64,000 nt of DNA, taken from the NCBI GenBank assembly GCA_963844115.1, contig CAWJNN010000016.1, positions 13,175 to 77,174 on the forward strand, in the 5' to 3' direction. Position numbers and translations under genes: made by a program. Positions 18,363 to 27,622 of this stretch are shown here, one piece after another. This stretch comes from CS4-C045 sp963844115 (GTDB lineage Bacteria; Planctomycetota; Planctomycetia; Pirellulales; UBA7805). The notes below the pieces were generated by a model. The model searched no databases. It saw only the letters and a list, made by a program, of their open reading frames with translations, and had not been told where the DNA came from. Position 1 is the first letter of the stretch. Every line of letters begins with the position of its first letter.

Positions 18363-19652
18363 ATGAGTGACCGGGCCGCATTACTGCTGGAGGGCGAAAA
18401 CGTCCCACTTCCAGTGATTACGGGGACGGAAAACGAAAAAGCCCTGGACATTTCCGATCTCCGGAAGAAGACCGGCTACATTACGCTGGACGACGGCTAC
18501 GGAAATACGGGATCGACGCGCAGTGCGATCACGTATCTGGATGGGGACAAAGGGGTTTTACGTTATCGCGGTTATGCCATTGAAGACATCGCCGATCGCT
18601 GCGACTTTGTCGAAACAAGTTATCTGCTGCTGTACAACGAATTGCCCACGCCTGAGCAGCTGCAGGACTTTCGCATGTCGCTGAGACGGCACACGATGCT
18701 GCACGAGGACGTGAAGTCCTTCTACAGCGGATTTCCACGCGACGCTCATCCCATGGCGATTCTAAGCGCCGTTGTCAGCGCGTTGTCGACATTTTACCAG
18801 GATTCGCTGGACCCCAGCGATCCGAACCAGGTCGAGATCTCGATTCACCGCCTGCTGGCGAAACTGCCGACGATCGCGGCGTTTAGTCACAAGAAATCAA
18901 TCGGCCAACCGTTCTATTATCCACGGAACGACCTGGCCTATTGTGAGAATTTTCTAAACATGATGTTTGCCGTTCCGACGGAACCGTACGAGATTGATCC
19001 GGATTTCGTCGAGGCGGTGAATCTGCTGTTGATCGTCCATGCGGATCACGAGCAGAACTGCAGTACGTCGACCGTGCGGATGGTTGGTTCGTCGGACGCC
19101 AACCTGTTCGCCTCGATTGCGGCCGGAATCTGCGCGTTGTGGGGACCGCTGCACGGCGGTGCGAATCAGGCCTGTGTCGAGATGCTGGAACAAATCATCG
19201 CCGACGGCGGCAATGTCGGCAAATACGTCGACATGGCAAAGGACAAGAACAGCGGATATCGCCTGATGGGGTTTGGACATCGGGTCTACAGGAACTACGA
19301 TCCCCGCGCGCGGATCATTAAGTCGGTCTGCGACAAACTACTGGCGAAGCTAAAACGTCACGATCCGCTGTTTGACGTCGCCAAGGAACTGGAAGAAGTT
19401 GCTTTGAAGGATCCGTATTTCGTTGAACGCAAGCTGTATCCCAACGTCGACTTCTATTCTGGTGTCGTCTATCGGGCGCTCGGTATTCCCGTTCCCATGT
19501 TTACCGTCCTGTTTGCCATGGGTCGCCTGCCCGGTTGGATTGCCCACTGGAAAGAGATGCACAATACACCAGGCAAACGAATTCAACGTCCGCGACAAGT
19601 CTACGTCGGACCGACGGAACGCAAATTCGTGCCGCTGGAAAAGCGGGGCTGA
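18363..19652 (+). CDS. gltA: Citrate synthase
   Basis: 429 residues, the normal size. Catalytic residues are in place: His in GPLHGGANQ, His in GFGHRVYRNYDPRA, and Asp in NVDFYSGVVY. It condenses oxaloacetate with acetyl-CoA in the TCA cycle. AAAGAGGAG ends about 8 bases before ATG 18363. The region 18068-18362 ahead of it holds no gene I can see. The next gene starts 7 bases after the stop, suggesting co-transcription. Confidence 0.97.
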   Translation: MSDRAALLLEGENVPLPVITGTENEKALDISDLRKKTGYITLDDGYGNTGSTRSAITYLDGDKGVLRYRGYAIEDIADRCDFVETSYLLLYNELPTPEQLQDFRMSLRRHTMLHEDVKSFYSGFPRDAHPMAILSAVVSALSTFYQDSLDPSDPNQVEISIHRLLAKLPTIAAFSHKKSIGQPFYYPRNDLAYCENFLNMMFAVPTEPYEIDPDFVEAVNLLLIVHADHEQNCSTSTVRMVGSSDANLFASIAAGICALWGPLHGGANQACVEMLEQIIADGGNVGKYVDMAKDKNSGYRLMGFGHRVYRNYDPRARIIKSVCDKLLAKLKRHDPLFDVAKELEEVALKDPYFVERKLYPNVDFYSGVVYRALGIPVPMFTVLFAMGRLPGWIAHWKEMHNTPGKRIQRPRQVYVGPTERKFVPLEKRG

Positions 19653-19659
19653 GCTCGGA

Positions 19660-20568
19660 ATGCCACGTATTCTGATTGTTGACGATTCTCCGGCCGATCA
19701 GCGTCTGGTCCAGAACATTCTGGAAGGAGAAGCTGATTTTCAGTTGGCATTTGCCGTGGAGGGCGGCAGTGCGCTGAAGAAGATCGAGGAGGACCAACCC
19801 GACGTGATTGTGACGGATCTGGTCATGCCGGGGATGGATGGCCTGCAACTGGTGAATGAAGTTCGCGCTCATTTTCCCGCGATACCTGTCATTCTGATGA
19901 CTTCCAAGGAGAACGCCAGGTTCGCCGCCGATGCTCTCGCGGCGGGTGCCGCCAGTTACGTTCCCAAAGGCAGACTCAATTCGGACCTGGCCGATACGAT
20001 TCGCAATGTGTTCTCCGTTTCGGCACATCTGCATGGCGACAATCGCCTGATGGAGTCATTAACACGTCGACGAATGATCTTTGAATTGCCGAACCATTCC
20101 AAGTTGATTGCATCGCTGGTCGTGTTCGTTCAGGATCAGGTCGATTACATCGGAGTGTGTGACGAATCGGATCGCATCCGGTTCGGGGTTGCGCTGGAGG
20201 AAGCACTGTCCAACGCCATGTATCACGGTAATCTGGAAGTCGATTCGTGCTTGAAAGAGAGCGACGTTTCCAAGTTCGATGACCTGGTCGAACAGCGTCG
20301 CATGCTATCACCCTACTGCCATCGGCGGATTGTCGTGGAAGCCGATCTCAGCATGTCCCAGGCAGTCATCGTGATTCATGACGAAGGCCCGGGCTTCGAC
20401 CCTAATTCACTTCCGGATCCTACCGATCCCGAGAACCTGGACCGGGTATGCGGCCGCGGCGTTCTGTTGATGCGCACGTTTATGGATGAGGTGCATTTTA
20501 ACTCGCGCGGTAACGAGGTCACGCTAATCAAGCGTGGCAAATCGGTCCCGGCCGCCTCCCCATCCTAG
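19660..20568 (+). CDS. Receiver domain fused to anti-sigma-type HATPase
   Basis: 302 residues from ATG 19660; a longer reading from 19423 only overlaps gltA. Residues 1-120 are a CheY-like receiver: acidic pair DD at 8-9, phospho-acceptor D53 in VTDLVMPG, T81 and K103. Residues about 150-300 are a GHKL ATPase of the RsbW/HATPase_c_2 type: N-box EEALSNAMYHGN, G1 DEGPGFDP, then GRGVLLMRTFMDEV. There is no histidine phosphotransfer domain or DNA-binding domain. Such proteins often act as partner-switching kinases of anti-sigma antagonists. It is seven bases after citrate synthase. Confidence 0.88.
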   Translation: MPRILIVDDSPADQRLVQNILEGEADFQLAFAVEGGSALKKIEEDQPDVIVTDLVMPGMDGLQLVNEVRAHFPAIPVILMTSKENARFAADALAAGAASYVPKGRLNSDLADTIRNVFSVSAHLHGDNRLMESLTRRRMIFELPNHSKLIASLVVFVQDQVDYIGVCDESDRIRFGVALEEALSNAMYHGNLEVDSCLKESDVSKFDDLVEQRRMLSPYCHRRIVVEADLSMSQAVIVIHDEGPGFDPNSLPDPTDPENLDRVCGRGVLLMRTFMDEVHFNSRGNEVTLIKRGKSVPAASPS

Positions 20569-20630
20569 CCGCCTCCTTTTCCCGGCATTTTTGGACCAAA
20601 TTTTGTCCTCGCGGACATTTGTTCTCTGTG

Positions 20631-20636
20631 TATAAT
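20631..20636 (+). promoter_or_regulatory. TATAAT -10 element
   Basis: A perfect TATAAT stands 66 bases before the ATG at 20702. The -35 is poor: the best candidate, TTGTCC at 20603-20608, is 22 bases away. It supports a transcript beginning near 20643 and thus a gene start upstream of 20901. Confidence 0.35.
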
Positions 20637-20701
20637 GGCCGGAAGCTCTTAGTTTTCCGGACAGAGCAAGAGCTAACAAGCGTATCGCACGGCAGGACTC
20701 T

Positions 20702-22241
20702 ATGATCTGTCCGGAAAAGCTGGAATTCCGACTCTGGAAAGCGACCGTTGGTCATTGGGGCGCTCTTACCGCCCGTCTGAAGCTGCTTTGACAAGAACGC
20801 CAGCGATGTTCTTTCTCTGAAGACATCGGGACTACTGAACCATATCGCGACTCAGCAGCCCGGCTTCGATATCACTTCTTTCATCGGCAAAACACTACCC
20901 GTGGCGGCCGAACGGCTGAGTGCGAAGCAGTACGAAGAGACGTTGGAACTGACGGCGCGGCTGGTCGATGCGGGCTTGAACCCGAATCACGTACTGTCGC
21001 AGGGCGTGCCTGTCCTGGCCCAACATTGCACGGCGGCCGATTCTTTCTCAACAAATCTCGGGCACCTGGAAATGCTGGTGCGAGCGATGCACGAGAAGGG
21101 CATGGATGCCGGCAAACCGCTGATGGTCGCTGTCCGCGCGGCCGCCAAAGTGCTGGACGCTCGACAGATGGCCACCGCTCTGAAATTCAGTTTGCGGCTG
21201 GTCGAAATCGGCAAAGATCCGACCGACGTACTCCGCTTCGGTATGCCGGCAACGGCAACGGCATTAAGCGCTCAGCAGTTTCGGCTCGCCATGTCCCTGG
21301 CCAGTCATGCCAGCCGGCGAGGTTTGTGCCTGACCGATCTCTTGGGTACTCAGCTTCCGACCATCGCCCGCGAGGTCTCGCCGGATGAGCTGACGGCGGG
21401 GCTGCAGATGTGCCTGCAGCTGGAGGAACAGGACGCTGCCCTTAAGGACTTCTTCAGAACCGGGCTGCCGTCCATCGTCGAGATCAGCCCGTCGAACGAA
21501 GAGTTTTTCAACCATCTCAAACTGGTTTCGCAGATGGTCCTGGTCCACAAGAAGGCGGGCATCGACATCGATCCCCCGTTGACCGCAATGACCAGCGGCC
21601 TGGAGGCGACGGAGGACTTCTCCGCCAATGTCGATGCACTGTGTGATTTTTCTTTGCAGATGAACAAACAGGGTGTCGCACCGAACAAGCTGCTGAAGCA
21701 TGGTTTTCCGATGGCCATCCCGCACACTCCAGAATCGTTTCGTGCCACGCTGCGAAATCTGGCCACGGTCGTCGTGCGTTTGCGCGGTGCCAAGGTCAAC
21801 GACCATTTCCTGTCGTTCATCATCGAATGCGGCCTGGACCGCGTCGCGAAAATTAGTCAAACGCCGGAGCAGTATCGCAACAATCTACTGGCCTTGATGA
21901 AATCGTTTCGACCCCTGGTGCTGAAGCGGATCGATCCGGCATGCCATGAACGCGCGCTCGCCACGATTCACGAGAGCCCCGATTCGTACGTCAACGTTGT
22001 CGATGAACTTTCGTCACAAGCCCAGCTAACCGGCGGATTGGCCTGCCTCTACGAATTGGCAGCCTGTCCCGCTTTTGACTGGCGACGGCTGGCGTTAAAG
22101 CGAGTTATTGAGCTTGCGGAGCAGATGGTCGAGGCGTTGACAACGGGCAAGTCCGTCACACTGGAGTTTGATAACAAGCGTGGGCCGCAACTCGTGCCGC
22201 TGGAACCACAAAAAGCGACTGCCATCCTGCGGCGTCAGTAG
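20702..22241 (+). CDS. Tandem-repeat alpha-solenoid protein with a +1 frameshift
   Basis: Not a family I recognise. The protein is about ten helical repeats of 37-43 residues with a common pattern: a helix, then a G-x-x-P or D-x-x-x-VL turn, then G-x-P (VLSQGVPVLA, VLRFGMPATA, LLGTQLPTIA, FFRTGLPSIV, LLKHGFPMAI). The long frame opens only at GTG 20901, but repeats continue upstream to 20790. There they join, in the previous frame, an ORF from ATG 20702 (AGGA 4 bases upstream). Around the junction, LTARLKLL in one frame plus DKNASDVLS in the other aligns column for column with LTARLVDAGLNPNHVLS of the next repeat. One protein of about 512 residues is thus encoded across the frameshift. It has no signal peptide or membrane segment; a scaffold or binding role is a guess. 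Confidence 0.7.
20786..20792 (+). promoter_or_regulatory. RF2-like CTT-TGA-C frameshift site
   Basis: The upstream frame reads CTG-CTT-TGA-C. A +1 slip on CTT gives CTT-(T)-GAC and enters the solenoid frame. The same heptamer is the programmed frameshift site of prfB, present in this window at 27343-27349. No strong internal Shine-Dalgarno sequence is seen upstream, only GAAG. An ordinary one-base insertion would look the same. Confidence 0.45.
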
Positions 22242-22361
22242 ATGGCGCGCGTCAAGGCTCCCAGCAGTCTGAACTGACAACCTCCGGATCTACAGGTGAC
22301 CGGCCCCGATCGTTTTCGGGCTCATTCTTTCGAGCGATCGTTCGTTTCCGGCCTACGCCGT

Positions 22362-22498
22362 CTTAGAACGTGTTTGGGAATTCGTACGATGGCCCTCCGA
22401 GGCCGTCGCAAACATCCGACTCACAGCAATCGACGGCCTCGGAGGGCCATCGTACAACCGCGCTGGACGATTCTCGTAATTTCAAGACACGTTCTTAG
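22362..22498. mobile_element. MITE-like element at the stop codon of a GTPase gene
   Basis: The unit 22366-22494 begins GAACGTGT and ends ACACGTTC, with about 13 of the first 16 bases complementary between the ends. It is flanked by CTTA/TTAG direct repeats (22362-22366, 22494-22498). Inside are 25-bp perfect inverted arms (22384-22408 and 22431-22455, beginning GTACGATGGCCCTCCGAGG). The right TTA is the TAA stop codon of the convergent GTPase gene. It has no coding capacity. Confidence 0.6.
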
Positions 22499-23898
22499 GC
22501 CCCAATCGGATGTCGTTCCTGGATCACCTCGTGCAGTTGATTTGCCAGTTCCGTACAGGTCGAATCGACTGCTTCAGGACTCGACTTGCGCCGCAATGTA
22601 TGGAACGATCGCTCGATAGCGCGCCTCGTCCCGCCGGCAATCTCGCCGACAATGCCTTCGTCCGCGGCCGGCAGATCAACATCATTCCGTGAAGCGTGCG
22701 ATCGGTCGGCGACGACATCGAGATACAGCAGCGCGCGATCCAAAACGACCCACGGAAAACTCGGATTCTTCATCGGTCCGATTTTCAACAGTTGACCGCC
22801 CAGCGGGAATCCCTGGATCTTCACCTCCGGCAATTTCCTGGCGGCCAACCAGCTCGCGGCGCCGCCCGCCGCGATTCCGACCAGCGTCCCGAAAGGAAAC
22901 GAGATCGCTGCCGATGCCGCGTCGACCATTCCGCCGGCGACGGCACCCGCCGCGGCACCGGCCGTGGTCAGCTGTGTCGAACTCAATCCCAATCGATTCC
23001 ACGTGTCCAGATCAAAGAGGTCATCGTTGCCGAATTCAAGTTCCGTCTCCGACACTTCCAATTGATGGTGCGAAAAAATGCGCTTCAACCGGTTGTGGCC
23101 GCCGCGTTCTGTCCGCCGCAACGTGTCAAAGTAACCGGCCGCGAGCGCTTTCTCGTATTCCGCCGGTTCGCCCTCCTTGGCAAGCCGCTTTTCTTCGACA
23201 TGGGTAATCATGGCGACCAATAACTCAGCAATCCCTTCGGCCGCCTCCCGTAGATTCGCCTTCCGATCTTCATTCAGACTGCGAATCGCCTGTTCCAGCG
23301 GTTCGCGCGTCGATTCGCTCATCTCGCGCAACATCTTCAGCAATCGCACCCGCTCGTCAAAGCCGGCACGATGCGCGTTGAAGGGGCGGACCATGTTGAA
23401 GAACTGGTCCAGCATCGATCGCCACTTGTGCGAATAGTCTTCGTCACTGGTCGCATTGATCAGCGCCACGCGCGGTTGTGCCGTCCATCGCAAAATTTCC
23501 ATCTCGGCTTCGTACTTCGGACTGGGAGGTTTCGATCCGTCGACGACGTACAGAATCGCGGCACCCTGCAAAATAGGTCGCAGCAGTTCGCACTCTTGTT
23601 CAAACTGCCCGGCACGTTCGTGTTGTTCGACGAATTGTTCGACCGTCGCCCGGCGTCCGGCCGTCGAGGTTTCGTGCTCCTTTAACCACGACAAAACATG
23701 CCGTGGCCGCTCGAAGCCCGGCGTATCGACCAAGGTGTACAACGTCTGTCCCGCGACTCGCATCGGATAGTCGCGACATTGGCGCGTCGTGCCAGGCATG
23801 ACGCCAATTCGAACCGAATCGTCGGCCGCCAGGGTCGAAACAATGCTCGATTTGCCACGGTTCACGTGGCCCACGACAACGAAGACTGGCGGGTTCAT
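22495..23898 (-). CDS. GTPase with DUF3482 domain
   Basis: 467 residues. P-loop GHVNRGKSS at residues 10-18, G2 threonines in PGTTRQ, G3 DTPGF at about 58, and a weak G4 (NATSDED). A C-terminal DUF3482-like region follows with a glycine/alanine-rich hydrophobic stretch (AAGAVAGGMVDAASAA and GTLVGIAAGGAASW) that could insert in or touch the membrane. It overlaps the end of the DUF2868 gene by four bases (ATGA), which means translational coupling. The pair is conserved across many bacteria, but its job is not known to me. The stop codon lies in the flanking repeat of a MITE-like unit. Confidence 0.88.
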   Translation of the reverse strand: MNPPVFVVVGHVNRGKSSIVSTLAADDSVRIGVMPGTTRQCRDYPMRVAGQTLYTLVDTPGFERPRHVLSWLKEHETSTAGRRATVEQFVEQHERAGQFEQECELLRPILQGAAILYVVDGSKPPSPKYEAEMEILRWTAQPRVALINATSDEDYSHKWRSMLDQFFNMVRPFNAHRAGFDERVRLLKMLREMSESTREPLEQAIRSLNEDRKANLREAAEGIAELLVAMITHVEEKRLAKEGEPAEYEKALAAGYFDTLRRTERGGHNRLKRIFSHHQLEVSETELEFGNDDLFDLDTWNRLGLSSTQLTTAGAAAGAVAGGMVDAASAAISFPFGTLVGIAAGGAASWLAARKLPEVKIQGFPLGGQLLKIGPMKNPSFPWVVLDRALLYLDVVADRSHASRNDVDLPAADEGIVGEIAGGTRRAIERSFHTLRRKSSPEAVDSTCTELANQLHEVIQERHPIGA

Positions 23899-25468
23899 CC
23901 GTCACCCTCCGATTCGGTCGGCGCCGCGACCGGTGATGTCTGTTCAATCAGCGGTCGCACAGCCAGCCACGGATCACCCAGCGAACCGAGGCATTGCCGC
24001 CAAATCGCCGTGTCCTGACCGCTCGGCGAAATCACGGCACCCACCTGATTGCGATGGTACAACAGGACCACAATCAGGAGACCATCCCCCAGCGTGGTGC
24101 GAATTTGTTTCAGCAAGTCGATGTATTCCGCAACCGGTGGCTCCCACGATTCGACCAGAATCAAAACCGGTCCCTGCGGAGTACCGTTGCCCACGGCGGC
24201 CAGGGCCTGTTGGTCCTCTCGCGCGTCCAGGCTTCCCACGGTATAAAATCCGTCGATACGTACACCCAACTGATCTCGTAGAATCTCTTCCACTTGAGGT
24301 TTTTCCAGAGAGACGCCCGCCCAGCACAGGACGACCACCGGGTCTCCCGACAGATCTAAGGCACCTTGCCTTAACCCGCCACCACGACCGGCCCGCTGGC
24401 GATCGCTGTCGGCTTCCGCGGTTAGCGCCGTCGTTTCCACCAGGGGTCGCCGCAACCTTTCGAGCAACTTCTGTACATCGTGGTGCCCTAACTTGGCATT
24501 GCGAATCGAACTGCCGACCTTCCAGTGCGCGATCAGCCCGGTTACGAGACGCGGTACCAGTCCGTACAGCACGAACGATGCCAGCAGGAAGGGCCACCAA
24601 CTCGCACCTTCTGCCGGTGTAGGCCAGGTTAACTTGTTCAGACTGGCGTAGTGCGTCCCATGGATGTCGTTTCGTGTTGGAACGCCTTCGGACCAGGCGA
24701 ACCAGGCGCGCTGATGACATCGACGACCGTGTGCAGCGCTTCTTCAGTTAACATGGTGCTCTTCCAGCCGAATGCCGGGTCATTGACGTACGACAAGAGA
24801 ACGAACGCCCCAATCGCGCCCAGGTTAAATGCGACGGCGAAGATCTGCGTCAGCCGAACCAACAACCACAGCCGCAGCTGACCGTACAGCCAATCAAGGC
24901 GGCGCGCTTCGCCGCGCACGATCTCGATGACCTGGCGATATTCGCCAGAGACGCGATTCGCCAGCCACGACATTACGGCCGGCGGAATCCGGCCGATGCC
25001 TCGCAGTAACGTCTGAACGGCCCGGCCACCCGGCAGTGCGGCAAGCCACCTGGCCGGAAGCATGGCGACGACCCACAGCGTCAGCAGGACGACTTGAAAT
25101 CCGATGAGTGACGACCAGAAAAATATGACGTTCACTGGCTGTTGTTGATGGTAGCCCAACCAAGGTATGACGGCGGAGATGCCAAATAACGTCCCAACCA
25201 GAAACAACAGCAGACCGGTCAGTTCCAGGTAGTGTTGTGCCTTTTGACCGGTCGTCTCACCTTCATGTTTGCGCTGGCGGATTTCATCCAGCCACGACGC
25301 CAGCACCGCCGGCCGTTCCAATGGGTCCGCACCGATCGCAGTTCCGATTTCTGCATCGCGCTTGCGCAGCGTTTCGATATCAGATGTCTGGTCCTCCTGC
25401 AGTTGCAGTTCCAGATCGATCAGATCAGCGATCTCCAACCTGGTGCGAGTTCTACGTCGTGCCGCCAT
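23895..25468 (-). CDS. DUF2868 membrane protein, frameshifted
   Basis: First gene of a two-gene operon with the DUF3482 GTPase. The first frame (25468 to about 24710) has a soluble N-terminus (RLEIADLIDLELQL) and membrane segments near residues 85-110, 120-140 and 205-230. Just after VVDVISAP the frame changes; one missing base near 24712 restores continuity into WFAWSEGVPTRNDIHGTHYA, then WWPFLLASFVLYGLVPRL and the C-terminal domain with VVVLCWAG and PQGPVLILVESWEPP. The joined protein has about 524 residues. I infer a membrane receptor or regulator for the GTPase. The frameshift may be an assembly error. Confidence 0.8.
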
Positions 25469-25813
25469 ATCTGCCTGACAATATCTAGCGGATGCCCATC
25501 ATTTGGTGAACGGGCGACCGTCGCCGCACATCTTGAATGCATCGACTCTTCTCGTCAAGCAAAGTACCAAAAAGGGCGCGAAGAAGCGATGATCAAACCA
25601 CACCAAATTTTGCGCGAACGACCGGCGGAAAATGGCCGTTCCTTCGACCGACGCCGTAGATCACTGTAGCTGCGGCTTTCCGAGCAGAGATCGAGCGAGC
25701 GGTGCAAGAAAGCGAGCAGTGCAAGAAGCGGGCGCGAACTGGTTCGCGACGGGCCGCATGTGCCGTCTAAGACAACGCTTGAGTGCACTCACGGTGCACC
25801 ATGGCGGTTACCG
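25469..25813. other. Non-coding gap
   Basis: 345 bases between the DUF2868 start and the lipoprotein end. I see no ORF with coding character, no RNA gene and no clean terminator. There is only a short repeated phrase, GTGCAAGAA with GCGAGC nearby, at about 25697-25730. The DUF2868 promoter must lie here, but I find no convincing -10/-35. Confidence 0.4.
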
Positions 25814-26182
25814 TCATCCAGCGCCCGCACTGCTGGAACAGTTGCGATGGGATGAGCCTAGAAACGGCGAGCTGTAGGGTTTGGACAGCGACGCCATTTG
25901 GGATGTCGAATACTGGCCGGTTGCCGGATCACCGATCGGAGGATCGGTCGCATCGTTGGCTGAAGCACCGACGGCGAGACCTTGCTGATGGTACGCAACC
26001 TGCGCCACCTCGCTGTTGCCAGCTGCGTCGGAAAGTCCCATCTGCCGAGCACGCTGGACGTAAACGTCGTTCGCTTCGGCTGAACCTTTGGCCGTACGGC
26101 CGAAACCGTTCTGGCAGCCGGTAAATATCGTCGGTGCGGTAAGGAGTAGTGCCAGTGCGGCGACGACAGATTTACGTGGCAT
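25814..26182 (-). CDS. Small putative lipoprotein
   Basis: 122 residues. The start at ATG 26182 is fixed by AAGGAG 9 bases upstream and by the signal MPRKSVVAALALLLTAPTIF followed by the lipobox FTGC. After the Cys the protein is low-complexity, polar and without a fold I recognise (QNGFGRTAKGSAEANDVYVQ). Its C-terminus (SSHRNCSSSAGAG) looks unlike the rest and may result from a frameshift. Presumably anchored to a membrane facing the periplasm. Function unknown. Confidence 0.65.
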   Translation of the reverse strand: MPRKSVVAALALLLTAPTIFTGCQNGFGRTAKGSAEANDVYVQRARQMGLSDAAGNSEVAQVAYHQQGLAVGASANDATDPPIGDPATGQYSTSQMASLSKPYSSPFLGSSHRNCSSSAGAG

Positions 26183-26311
26183 TCGGTTACGCTCCTTGTC
26201 CACATGAGCCAAAATGGGCTAACGATCAATAGATCGGCAGATGTAGCCGTTAAGCTTTGTGAGTTTTGCCACGTTTACGAATTCGAACGCCAGCATTGCA
26301 ATCAGTGATTA

Positions 26312-27415
26312 CTAACTAGCGTCCTTCTTCACGCGCCATTGCAGGTACGCATCCAGGAAGGGCTGGATTTCGCCGTCCATGACGCTGTTGAAGTTGCCAA
26401 TCAATAAGTTCGTCCTCACGTCCTTAACACGCTGGTCGGGGTGCAGAAAATAGTTGCGGATTTGCGACCGAATCCGACCAGGGCCTTGTCCTTGTACTTC
26501 GCCGCTTGTTCCGCTTCGCGACGCTCCTCTTCGACACGAGCCAACCTCGCGCACAGCATCTTTTTGGCGGCTGCTCGGTTCTTGTGCTGGCTGCGTTCGT
26601 TCTGGCACTGGACGACGATATTGGTGGGCAAATGCGTCAAGCGAACGGCGCTATCGGTCTTATTGACGTGCTGGCCCCCTGCCCCACTGGCTCGATATGT
26701 ATCTTCGCGGACGTCGCCGTCCTTGATTTCGATTTCAATTTCATCGGACACTTCCGGCGATACATCGATGGCGGCGAAACTGGTTTGTCGCTTGCCGTCG
26801 GAATTGAACGGGCTGATGCGAACCAGCCGGTGCATGCCCATTTCGCCTTTCAGGTAGCCGTAGGCCATGGGTCCCCGAATGGCCAACGCCGCGCTGTTAA
26901 TCCCCGCTTCGTCATTTTCACTGCGATCGAGGATCTCTGTCGTGTAGTCATTCTTTTGTGCCCACTGGACGTACATCCGAAACAGCATATCGGCCCAGTC
27001 GTTGGCATCGGTCCCGCCATCGCGAGCGTGAATTGTCAGAATCGCTCCGCCTGCGTCGTGCGGACCGTTCAACAGCGACTTCAATTCCAACGAGTCCAGT
27101 TCGGCGCTGGCCCGGTCGAGCTCGGCCAGTAACTCCTGCTGCAGTTCGTCGTCGTCCTCGGCCATCTCGAGTAGCGTGCTGAGATCGTCACCGGCGGCCA
27201 ACAGCTTTTCCAGTGGCTTGAGCAGCGCGTTTACGCTTTTCAGCTGGACGACGGTCGCCTGCGCTTTTTCTTGATCGTCCCAGAAGCCGGCCTCACCCAT
27301 CCGTTTCTCAATGGCCTCGACCACGGCCTTCTTGCCCGCATAGTCAAAGAGAGTCTCGCAGCTGAAGGATGCGCTGTTGAATTGCTTCAGATCGATCTTT
27401 CACTTCTTTGTCCAT
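26312..27415 (-). CDS. prfB: Peptide chain release factor 2 (programmed +1 frameshift plus one extra shift)
   Basis: Translation starts at ATG 27415 (MDKEVKDRSEAIQQR), reaches CTT-TGA-C at 27343-27349 and continues +1 as DYAGKKAVVEAIEK, the classic autoregulatory frameshift of RF2. The body has the RF2 anticodon-like motif RISPF, the catalytic GAGGQHVNKTDSAVR, and QCQNERSQHKN. A second break at about 26470 is not programmed: the GFGR frame must lose its shift to reach SQIRNYFLHPDQRVKD and the end at 26312. One missing base (GFG-S-Q) accounts for it. Since RF2 is essential, this points to an assembly error or to another copy elsewhere. RF2 terminates at UAA and UGA. Confidence 0.93.
27343..27349 (-). 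promoter_or_regulatory. prfB programmed frameshift site
   Basis: On the minus strand GAC-TCT-CTT-TGA-C-TAT. RF2 shortage slows reading of the UGA and favours a +1 slip on CUU, so the protein regulates its own synthesis (established for prfB). The upstream internal Shine-Dalgarno (AGGGGG in E. coli) is replaced here by CGAGAC, a poor match. Confidence 0.9.
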
Positions 27416-27622
27416 CTTGGCTCCTATCACTTGCGAGTTCGTCTTGTTTCGAAAGACGAATTAGTTAAGTCGTTGATTATAGCGCAACGACGTGCCCGGC
27501 GGGAGGTCGATCGCCCATCGGCTTGTCGAGCACGTCGGACGGCGCTACACTTGCCTTTGCGGTCGGCCGGGAGGGCGAGACGCGTTTCGAAGATCCACCC
27601 TTAGGTTTACCGATAAATAACC

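Noticed and set aside
19423..19660. Extended start of the receiver-HATPase gene overlapping gltA
   Set aside because: The extension is out-of-frame gltA text; the receiver domain begins exactly at ATG 19660.
20901..22241. Solenoid gene starting at GTG 20901
   Set aside because: Repeat units continue upstream of 20901 in the same frame with no start codon, and a better ATG with AGGA exists at 20702 in the preceding frame.
22495..25468. Anti-phage defence system (membrane protein plus GTPase)
   Set aside because: The DUF2868/DUF3482 pair is broadly conserved and no nuclease, toxin or other defence gene adjoins it; the idea is not supported by the sequence.
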